This document shows, piece by piece, positions 1 through 5,478 of a DNA stretch of 5,549 bases. Position 1 is the first letter of the stretch, and each line of letters begins with the position of its first letter. The notes beneath the pieces are model-generated. The model was not told the DNA's origin and did not search any database. It saw only the letters and a list, made by a program, of their open reading frames with translations. The DNA lies in the NCBI GenBank assembly GCA_035719045.1, contig DASTGO010000120.1:1-5549 (forward strand). Direction: 5' to 3'. Both the position numbers and the translations under genes were made by a program. The stretch comes from DASTGO01 sp035719045. Lineage in GTDB: Bacteria > Actinomycetota > Actinomycetes > Actinomycetales > Kineosporiaceae.

Positions 1-226
1 TGTTCGAGTTGGCCGATGCGGTGGCGTGCGGGCAGGGCTGCGATTGTCGAAGCCAAGCCACACCAGGAGTTCCGGTGCCCGTGTTGCCTACCTGCACATA
101 CTCGTCATGCCCGACCCACCCGCAGCGAGGTGGATGCACGGTGTACCCCTCGTCCACGTCGGACGGGCAGTGGTCGGTGATCGACGCGGTGCTGCCACCG
201 CCAGCGGTTGCCTCGGGCCCGGCCGG

Positions 227-309
227 CCGGCGCCCCGGACCGCCACCCGGCGCCGAGACCGCACCTTCCGGCGCCGAAGTACCACCGCCCGGCGCCCGAC
301 GGACGATCG
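227..309. repeat. Four direct CCGGCGCC repeats, 20-21 bp period
   Basis: CCGGCGCC occurs at 227-234, 247-254, 268-275 and 289-296, so successive copies start 20, 21 and 21 bp apart. Similarity continues weakly beyond the core: an ACCGC or ACCAC-like stretch follows about 3-5 bases later in the first three copies. The period is close to two helical turns, so the cores would face the same side of the DNA. The array lies about 100-170 bp before the hoxE start. This could be a multi-site binding region for a hox regulator. It could also be a decayed tandem duplication, since one reading frame shows a matching seven-residue P/G/A repeat. The repeat is directly visible; any role is inference. Confidence 0.6.
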
Positions 310-312
310 TCC
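301..312. promoter_or_regulatory. 12-bp perfect palindrome, candidate operator
   Basis: GGACGATCGTCC reads identically on both strands. Its centre is about 91 bp before the hoxE start codon, and it overlaps the end of the last CCGGCGCC repeat unit. A dimeric helix-turn-helix regulator would fit such a site, but no regulator gene is in the window. Palindromes of this length are not very rare in GC-rich DNA, so function is a guess. Confidence 0.3.
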
Positions 313-320
313 CCAGACGT

Positions 321-359
321 GGCCCGGTCCTTGGTCCCGCAGTCCGGGCCCCGACCGGG
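321..359 (+). promoter_or_regulatory. Overlapping alternative hairpins in the hoxE leader
   Basis: The segment GGCCCGGTC (321-329) can pair in two exclusive ways. GGCCCGG (321-327) is perfectly complementary to CCGGGCC (344-350), with a 16-nt loop. CCCGGTC (323-329) is perfectly complementary to GACCGGG (353-359). If transcription starts upstream, the leader RNA could switch between the two stems. No poly-U tract follows either stem, so neither looks like a classical intrinsic terminator. The complementarity is visible; any switching role is inference. Confidence 0.3.
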
Positions 360-383
360 TCAAGAATCGTGCCGACCCCACCC

Positions 384-391
384 GAAGGGGA
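384..391 (+). promoter_or_regulatory. Ribosome binding site of hoxE
   Basis: GAAGGGGA lies six bases before the GTG at 398. It supports that GTG rather than any of the far-upstream in-frame starts in the same open frame (from 26 on), which would add about 124 residues unrelated to HoxE. The GGGG could pair with CCCC at 376-379, which might partly mask the site. Confidence 0.7.
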
Positions 392-397
392 TGTGCG

Positions 398-943
398 GTG
401 ACCGAAACCCAGCCAGCCGACGAACGATTCGCCAACCTGGACGCCTTCGTCCGCCGCGTGCACGGCGATCAGGATCAGCTCATCCAGACGCTGCACGTGG
501 CCCAGGATCTGTTCGGCTACCTGTCCCACGACGTCCTGCTCCACGTCGCCCGGGCCCTGCGCCTGCCACCGAGCGCGGTTCTCGGCGTGGCGACCTTCTA
601 CCACCTGTTCCGCTTCGACCCACCGGGCGACCACGTCTGCACGGTCTGCACCGGGACCGCCTGCTTCGTCAAGGGCGCGGATGCCATCGCCCAGGCGGTG
701 GCCGACGAGGTCGGGGTCGCCATGGGCGAGACCACCGAGGACCGGCGGTTCACCCTCGGGCTGGCCCGGTGCATCGGCTCCTGCGGGCTGGCTCCCGTGG
801 CCCTGCTCGACGGCGAGGTGTTGCCGCACCAGACCCCGGAGTCCACGCTGCGGGCGGTCCGCGCGGCCCTGTCCGAGCCCGCCTCCACGTCCCCGTCCGA
901 CGACACCACAGCCGTGAACACCACGCCCCAGGGGGCGAGCTGA
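398..943 (+). CDS. hoxE: HoxE, [2Fe-2S] NuoE-like subunit of NAD-coupled [NiFe] hydrogenase
   Basis: This 181-residue protein belongs to the NuoE/24-kDa thioredoxin-like [2Fe-2S] ferredoxin family. It is expected to be a cytoplasmic electron-transfer subunit of the diaphorase part (HoxEFU) of the bidirectional hydrogenase. An N-terminal helical region (about 10-75) includes the family stretch GVATFYHLF (63-71). It is followed by the cluster ligands C84 and C89 (CTGTAC) and C125 and C129 (CIGSCG), the usual C-x4-C ... C-x3-C pattern, so the cluster site is intact; C81 is an extra cysteine. The last ~22 residues are rich in Ser, Thr and Pro and are probably disordered. The start is GTG at 398, chosen from the GAAGGGGA site and the normal family length. 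The stop abuts the hoxF ATG with no gap, indicating one operon and coupled translation. The well-known soluble hydrogenases of Cupriavidus and Rhodococcus opacus lack HoxE, whereas the cyanobacterial-type HoxEFUYH enzymes have it. Confidence 0.93.
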   Translation: MTETQPADERFANLDAFVRRVHGDQDQLIQTLHVAQDLFGYLSHDVLLHVARALRLPPSAVLGVATFYHLFRFDPPGDHVCTVCTGTACFVKGADAIAQAVADEVGVAMGETTEDRRFTLGLARCIGSCGLAPVALLDGEVLPHQTPESTLRAVRAALSEPASTSPSDDTTAVNTTPQGAS

Positions 944-2611
944 ATGGCCGAACCCATTGACCTTCTCGAGGTCGCCCAGCGCGAGAAGGCCGAACGCGCC
1001 AGATATCCGATGCGGGTCAAGGTCTGCAACTCCACCGCGTGCCAGTCTGCGGGCGCCGGTGCGGTGATCGCCGCGGTGAACGACGCGATCGCCGCGACCG
1101 ACCTCGGGGACGAGGTCCCGGTCGTCCCGACCGGCTGTCTGGGCCCGTGCAGCATGGGCCCACTGGTCCGGGTGGAGCCGCGGGCGGCGACGCCGACCCT
1201 GTACCGCGGGGTGGACGCCGATGCCGGGCGGCGGATCGTGCGCGAGCACGTCCGCGGCGGGCGGCCGGTGGACGACCTGGCCGTCGACGCGCAGGGACCG
1301 TTCTTCGCCCGCCAGCAGCGGATCGTGCTGGCCAACGCCGGCCGGATCGACCCGGACCGGCTGGAGGACTACATCGCCGAGGGCGGCTACCGCGCGCTGG
1401 AGAAGGCCCTCACCTCGATGACCCCGGCCGAGGTGGTCGAGGTGGTCAAGGCGTCCGGACTGCGCGGGCGTGGCGGGGCGGGCTACGCCACCGGCACCAA
1501 GTGGTCGCTGCTGGCCGCGGCGCCGGGTCCGGAGAAGTACGTGATCGCCAACGGCGACGAGGGCGATCCCGGCGCGTTCATGGACCGCACGGTGATGGAG
1601 GACGACCCGCACCGGGTGGTCGAGGGGCTGGCCCTGGCCGCCTACGCCACCGGCGCGAACCAGGCCTACGTGTACGTCCGCGCGGAGTACCCGCGGGCGG
1701 TGCAGCGGCTGGACCGGGCGATCCGGATCGCGCGGCGGCACCGGCTGCTGGGCAAGCGGATCCTCGGCTTCGACTTCGACCTCAACGTCGAACTGCGGAT
1801 CGGCGCGGGCGCCTTCGTCTGCGGCGAGGAGACCTCGCTGATGGCCTCGATCGAGGGCCGCCGGGGGACGCCGCGGCTGCGCCCGCCGTACCCCACGCAG
1901 CAGGGCCTGTTCGGCCGGCCAACGATGATCAACAACGTCGAGACCCTGGCCAACATCCCGGCCCTGGTGCTCAACGGCGCGGACTGGTTCCGCTCGGTCG
2001 GCACCCCGAACTGCCCTGGTACCAAGGTGTTCGCGCTCGCGGGGGACCTGGCCGTGACCGGGCTGATCGAGGTCCCGATGGGGATCACGCTGCGGGAGAT
2101 CGTCGAGGACATCGGCGGCGGGGTCGGCGGCGGTCGCCGGTTCAAGGCGGCGCAGACCGGCGGTCCGTCCGGGGGCTGCATCCCGGCCGCACATCTGGAC
2201 ACCCCCGTGGACTACGAGAGCCTGCGCGATCTCGGCTCGATCATGGGCTCCGGTGGCCTGATCGTCATGGACGAGACCGCCTCGATGCCGCAGATCGCGC
2301 GGTTCTTCGTGCAGTTCTGCCGCGACGAGTCCTGCGGCAAGTGCGTGCCGTGCCGGACGGGCACCGTCCAGATGCACCAGTTGCTGGACAAGATCTGTGC
2401 CGGCCGGGCCACCCGTGACGACCTGGCCCTGCTCGGCCGGCTGTGCACGGTGGTCCGGGAGACCAGCCTGTGCGGGCTCGGGCAGTCCGCGCCGAACCCG
2501 GTCACCAGCACCATGCAGTACTTCCGTGAGGAGTACGAGGCCCTCCTCGTCGACGGCGGACCCGTCGGCGCATCCTCCACCGGCAGCCTCCCGGAGGTGT
2601 CCCGTGCGTGA
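944..2611 (+). CDS. hoxF: HoxF, FMN/NAD(H)-binding diaphorase subunit of [NiFe] hydrogenase
   Basis: This 555-residue NuoF-like flavoprotein exchanges electrons between NAD(P)H and the iron-sulfur chain of the hydrogenase. Residues about 22-105 form an N-terminal thioredoxin-like [2Fe-2S] domain with C28, C33, C65 and C69 (VCNSTAC and TGCLGPC). The NuoF core follows. It has the glycine-rich GLRGRGGAGYATGTKW (172-187) and GDEGDPGAFMDR (204-215) of the FMN/NADH site, and GAGAFVCGEETSLM (287-300). The [4Fe-4S] ligands are C464, C467 and C470 (ESCGKCVPCRTG) and C510 (SLCGLGQ). All expected ligands are present. The length suits HoxF, which is longer than NuoF because of the N-terminal domain. The ATG directly follows the hoxE TGA, with GGGGGCGAG at 931-939 as ribosome binding site. 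The 3' end overlaps the next gene by 8 bp. Whether it prefers NAD or NADP cannot be read from the sequence. Confidence 0.96.
   Translation: MAEPIDLLEVAQREKAERARYPMRVKVCNSTACQSAGAGAVIAAVNDAIAATDLGDEVPVVPTGCLGPCSMGPLVRVEPRAATPTLYRGVDADAGRRIVREHVRGGRPVDDLAVDAQGPFFARQQRIVLANAGRIDPDRLEDYIAEGGYRALEKALTSMTPAEVVEVVKASGLRGRGGAGYATGTKWSLLAAAPGPEKYVIANGDEGDPGAFMDRTVMEDDPHRVVEGLALAAYATGANQAYVYVRAEYPRAVQRLDRAIRIARRHRLLGKRILGFDFDLNVELRIGAGAFVCGEETSLMASIEGRRGTPRLRPPYPTQQGLFGRPTMINNVETLANIPALVLNGADWFRSVGTPNCPGTKVFALAGDLAVTGLIEVPMGITLREIVEDIGGGVGGGRRFKAAQTGGPSGGCIPAAHLDTPVDYESLRDLGSIMGSGGLIVMDETASMPQIARFFVQFCRDESCGKCVPCRTGTVQMHQLLDKICAGRATRDDLALLGRLCTVVRETSLCGLGQSAPNPVTSTMQYFREEYEALLVDGGPVGASSTGSLPEVSRA
2593..2597 (+). 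promoter_or_regulatory. Ribosome binding site fixing the hoxUY start
   Basis: GGAGG lies six bases before GTG at 2604. It decides the start of the fusion gene. The same frame is open back to 2397, but that extra stretch lies wholly inside hoxF and looks like no protein, whereas HoxU-like sequence begins right after the GTG. Confidence 0.75.
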
Positions 2612-4046
2612 GCGCCGGCCGAAGCTCGACATCGTCATCGACGGCAAGTCCGTCAAGGCGTTCGAGGGCGAGACCGTCCTGAACGTCGCCCGCCGGGCCG
2701 GGATCAGCATCCCGACGCTGTGCCACCTGGACGGCCTGTCCCCGTGGGGCGCCTGCCGGCTGTGCGTCGTCGAGATCGCCGAGCAGCGTGGCCTGCGTCC
2801 GGCCTGCGCCACCACCGTCGTGGACGAGATGGAGGTCAGCACCACGACTCCGCGACTGCAGGCGCACCGCCGGATGATCGTGGAAATGCTTCTGGCAGAG
2901 GGCAACCACGTCTGCAGCGTCTGCGTCGCCAACGAGCACTGCGAACTACAGGACGTCGCGAAGGCGGTCGGCGTCGACCACGTCCGGCTGAACTACCAGG
3001 CACCGGTGCGGAAGGTGGACGCCTCCCACCCGCTGTACGTCTTCGACCCCAACCGCTGCATCCTGTGCACCCGCTGCGTACGCACCTGCGACGAGATCGA
3101 GGGCGCCCACGTCTGGGACATCGCGCACCGGGGCGAGAACGCCCACCTGATCAGCGGGCTCGGCGGGCCCTGGGGCACCTCCAAGTCGTGCACCCGGTGC
3201 GGCAAGTGCGTGGCCGCCTGCCCGACCGGAGCCCTGTTCGCCCAGCACTCGGCGATGGGTGAGGCCCGGCACTCCCCCGAGCTCATCGCCCGGCTGGTGG
3301 CCGCCCGGCGCGACCACGAATGGCTGCCGCCGGTCGGCTTCGGCGACGCGCCGCAACCCCCCGCACCCGCCGCCGCGACCCCCCGCCGTACCGTCCCGGC
3401 GCCCGCCCCGCTGGAGGCCGCCACCCCGGCCCCCGATTCCGGGCCCACCCGCCCCGGGCCGATCCGGGTGGCCACCGCCTGGCTCGGCGGCTGCTCCGGC
3501 TGCCACATGTCGTTCCTGGACCTTGACGAGGCACTGGTCGATCTGGCCGGTCGGATCGACGTGGTGTACGGCCCGCTGGTCGACACCAAGGAGGTCCCGG
3601 AGGGCATCGACCTGGCGCTGATCGAGGGCGCGGTGGCCAACGAGGAGAACCTCGAGCTGGCCCATACCCTGCGGGCCCGCAGTGGTCTGGTGGTCTCCCT
3701 CGGCGACTGTGCAGTGACCGGCAACGTCACCGCGATGCGCAACCCGCTCGGGGATCCGCAGGCGGTGCTCCACCGGGTGTACGTCGAGCAGGTGACCCGC
3801 GACGGAGTCGTCCCCGACCAGCAGGTCCCGCCCCTGCTGCCGAAGGTGCTGCCGCTGCACCAGGTGATCACGGTGGACGCCTTCCTGCCCGGCTGCCCCC
3901 CGTCCGCGGCCCGGATCGGGGAGGCGTTGACCGCCATCCTCACCGGGCTGGAAGCCCGGCGGCTGGCGGGGCCCGGCCCGGCGACGCCACCCACCGGATC
4001 CGGCACCGCACGCGCCGCCATGGCCGAAGGAGGCCACCATGCCTGA
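2604..4046 (+). CDS. hoxUY: HoxU-HoxY fusion: diaphorase Fe-S subunit joined to hydrogenase small subunit
   Basis: One uninterrupted 480-residue frame contains two subunits that are separate proteins in the characterised Hox enzymes. Residues 1 to ~240 are HoxU (like the NuoG N-terminus). They hold a [2Fe-2S] ferredoxin domain (C40, C51, C54, C68), a H/Cys cluster site (H102, C104, C107, C113), and two ferredoxin-like [4Fe-4S] motifs (C152, C155, C158, C162 and C196, C199, C202, C206). Residues ~243-285 are a Pro/Ala-rich linker. Residues ~286-455 are HoxY, the hydrogenase small subunit. Its proximal [4Fe-4S] ligands C297 and C300 (GGCSGCHMSFLD), C369 (GDCAVTGN) and C431 (LPGCPPS) are all present. 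There is no signal peptide, consistent with a cytoplasmic enzyme. The GTG start is supported by GGAGG six bases upstream. The gene overlaps hoxF and hoxH by 8 bp each. Between 3330 and 3470 the only in-frame ATG/GTG/TTG is GTG 3468, which has no good ribosome binding site, so HoxY is unlikely to be made separately. A sequencing frameshift is improbable because strong third-position G/C bias continues through the linker. Confidence 0.92.
   Translation: MRERRPKLDIVIDGKSVKAFEGETVLNVARRAGISIPTLCHLDGLSPWGACRLCVVEIAEQRGLRPACATTVVDEMEVSTTTPRLQAHRRMIVEMLLAEGNHVCSVCVANEHCELQDVAKAVGVDHVRLNYQAPVRKVDASHPLYVFDPNRCILCTRCVRTCDEIEGAHVWDIAHRGENAHLISGLGGPWGTSKSCTRCGKCVAACPTGALFAQHSAMGEARHSPELIARLVAARRDHEWLPPVGFGDAPQPPAPAAATPRRTVPAPAPLEAATPAPDSGPTRPGPIRVATAWLGGCSGCHMSFLDLDEALVDLAGRIDVVYGPLVDTKEVPEGIDLALIEGAVANEENLELAHTLRARSGLVVSLGDCAVTGNVTAMRNPLGDPQAVLHRVYVEQVTRDGVVPDQQVPPLLPKVLPLHQVITVDAFLPGCPPSAARIGEALTAILTGLEARRLAGPGPATPPTGSGTARAAMAEGGHHA
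3330..3458 (+). other. Pro/Ala-rich interdomain linker of HoxUY
   Basis: This stretch encodes residues 243-285 of the fusion. 23 of its 43 residues are Pro or Ala (13 and 10), and it contains no cysteine. It falls between the end of the HoxU-like domain (…RRDHEW) and the first HoxY strand (IRVATAWLGGCSGC). Only four of its codons end in A or T, so it follows the coding bias of its neighbours. The composition fits an extended flexible tether. It does not resemble a domain I know. Confidence 0.8.
4027..4033 (+). promoter_or_regulatory. Strong ribosome binding site of hoxH
   Basis: AAGGAGG lies five bases before ATG 4039. It is the closest match to the consensus in the window and sits inside the last codons of hoxUY. 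It supports efficient, coupled translation of the large subunit. Confidence 0.75.
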
Positions 4047-5478
4047 TGTCGTCACAGTCGGGCCGGTCTCGCGGATCGAGGGGCACGCGAAGATCACCGT
4101 GCAGCTCGACGACGCCGGGACGGTCAACGACGCCCGGCTGCACGTCACCGAGTTCCGCGGCTTCGAGCAGTTCTGTCTCGGCCGCCCGGTCTGGGAGATG
4201 CCGAGCCTGACCGCCCGCACCTGCGGGATCTGCCCGGTCAGCCACCTGCTCGCGGCCGCGCAGGCCGGGGACGCCATCATGGGCGTCAAGCCGCCGGCCA
4301 CCGCGCGCCGACTGCGCCGGCTGGCCAATCTGGCCCAGCTCACCCAGAGCCATGCGCTGAGCTTCTTCCACCTGTCCGGACCCGACCTGCTGCTGGGGAT
4401 GGACGCGGATCCCAAGCTGCGCAACGTGTTCGGACTGATCCATGTCGAGCCGGAGATCGCCCGGCGCGGGATCCGGCTGCGGGCGTTCGGGCAGTCGGTG
4501 ATCGAGGCGGTCGCCGGCCGCAAGGTGCACTCCCCGGGGATCGTCCCCGGCGGGGTGGCGCAGCCGCTGAGCGAGCAGACCCGGGACGAGATCCGCGCGG
4601 GCCTGCCGGAGGCCCTGTCGACGGCGAAGTTCGCCCTCGAGCTGTACCTGCGGGTGGCCGACCGGTTCGAGCGGGAGATCGCGGCCCTGGGCCGGTTCCC
4701 GAGCTACTTCCTGGGCCTGGCCAACGACGACTGGACCTGGGCCCACCACGACGGGCACCTGAAGATCATCGACAGTTCCGGCCGGATCATGGGGGACCGG
4801 ATCGAGCCGCGGCTCTACGCCGACTGGATCGGCGAGGCCGCGGTGGTGGACAGCTACCTCAAGACGCCGTACCTCAAGCCGGCCGTCCCCCCGGGCGGCG
4901 CCGTCGCGGCCGGGATGTACCGGGTCGGACCGCTGGCCCGGGTGAACCTCTGCCACACCATGGGCACCCCGCTCGCGGACGCCGCCCTGGTGGAGTTCCG
5001 GCAGCGGGCCGGATCGCCCGCGCTGTCCTCGTTCCACTACCACCACGCCCGGCTGGTCGAGGTGATCGCCTGCCTGGAACAGATGGAGCGACTGCTGGAC
5101 GACCCGCTGCTCACCGGGCCCACGGTGCGGGCCGAGGGCCGGGTCAGCCGGACCCACGGTGTCGGGGTGTCGGAGGCGCCGCGCGGCACCCTCGTCCACG
5201 ACTACACCGTCGACGAGGACGGCCTGCTCACCGACATCACGATGATCATCGCGACCGGGCACAACGCGCTGGCCATGAACGCGACACTGGCGCAGGCCGC
5301 CCGCGAGTTCATCCACGGGCGGGACATCCCCGAGGGCGTGCTCAACCGGCTGGAGGCCGGGGTCCGGGCCTATGACCCCTGCCTGAGCTGCTCCACGCAC
5401 GCCCTCGGCCGGATGCCCCTGGAGGTCGAGGTCACCGGACCGTCCGGCGAGGTGCTCGGTACCGCCCGCCGTGGCTGA
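4039..5478 (+). CDS. hoxH: HoxH, [NiFe] hydrogenase large (catalytic) subunit, group 3d type
   Basis: This 479-residue large subunit carries the NiFe(CN)2CO centre where H2 is reversibly converted to protons and electrons. The N-terminal SRIEGHAKI (11-19) has the conserved glutamate E14 of the family. The first ligand motif is RTCGICPVSH with C62 and C65; the second is DPCLSCSTH (446-454) with C448 and C451. All four metal-binding cysteines are present. The 25 residues after H454, beginning ALGRMPLEVEV, match the C-terminal extension that a dedicated endopeptidase (HoxW type) removes after nickel insertion, so the product is a precursor. The length is normal for HoxH. ATG 4039 has AAGGAGG five bases upstream and overlaps the hoxUY stop by 8 bp. 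The NuoE- and NuoF-like partners support the NAD(P)-linked class rather than F420-linked or membrane-bound enzymes. The Hyp maturation proteins must be encoded elsewhere. Confidence 0.97.
   Translation: MPDVVTVGPVSRIEGHAKITVQLDDAGTVNDARLHVTEFRGFEQFCLGRPVWEMPSLTARTCGICPVSHLLAAAQAGDAIMGVKPPATARRLRRLANLAQLTQSHALSFFHLSGPDLLLGMDADPKLRNVFGLIHVEPEIARRGIRLRAFGQSVIEAVAGRKVHSPGIVPGGVAQPLSEQTRDEIRAGLPEALSTAKFALELYLRVADRFEREIAALGRFPSYFLGLANDDWTWAHHDGHLKIIDSSGRIMGDRIEPRLYADWIGEAAVVDSYLKTPYLKPAVPPGGAVAAGMYRVGPLARVNLCHTMGTPLADAALVEFRQRAGSPALSSFHYHHARLVEVIACLEQMERLLDDPLLTGPTVRAEGRVSRTHGVGVSEAPRGTLVHDYTVDEDGLLTDITMIIATGHNALAMNATLAQAAREFIHGRDIPEGVLNRLEAGVRAYDPCLSCSTHALGRMPLEVEVTGPSGEVLGTARRG

Larger units (their letters stand above)
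1..397. other. Leader region upstream of hoxE, no convincing gene
   Basis: No reading frame here resembles a known protein, and none shows the strong G/C preference at third codon positions seen throughout the hox genes. In the frame that stays open to 401, roughly a quarter of codons end in A or T, against very few in hoxE-hoxH. The region is best read as the promoter and leader of the hox operon. The least GC-rich stretch lies around 84-108 and contains CATACT (97-102), a weak resemblance to a -10 box with no good -35 partner, so I do not call a promoter. The region also has a small inverted repeat, CGTCC-acgtc-GGACG (151-165), and the palindrome CCGGCCGGCCGG (219-230). The stronger elements are listed separately. 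The end or start of a neighbouring gene in the first ~60 bases cannot be excluded. Confidence 0.6.

Noticed and set aside
84..102. Promoter-like TTGCCT and CATACT
   Set aside because: The two boxes are only 7 bp apart, so they cannot form one standard promoter, and each alone is a weak match.
26..397. Extending hoxE upstream to the ATG at 26
   Set aside because: The added 124 residues are Arg/Pro-rich and unlike HoxE, while GTG 398 has a good ribosome binding site and gives the normal family length.
88..435. Minus-strand 115-residue frame across the leader
   Set aside because: It has no recognisable motif, is Arg/Pro-rich, runs into the hoxE start, and has no clear ribosome binding site.
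2397..2603. Extending hoxUY upstream to 2397
   Set aside because: This stretch lies fully inside the C-terminal Fe-S region of hoxF in another frame, and HoxU similarity begins only after GTG 2604, which has GGAGG correctly placed.
3468..4046. A separate hoxY gene starting at GTG 3468
   Set aside because: No purine-rich ribosome binding site precedes it, the frame is continuous with HoxU, and the intervening codons follow coding bias.
2946..5400. Long minus-strand open frames opposite hoxUY and hoxH
   Set aside because: Long antisense frames are expected opposite strongly G/C-biased genes. Their translations are low-complexity and lie opposite clearly recognised proteins.
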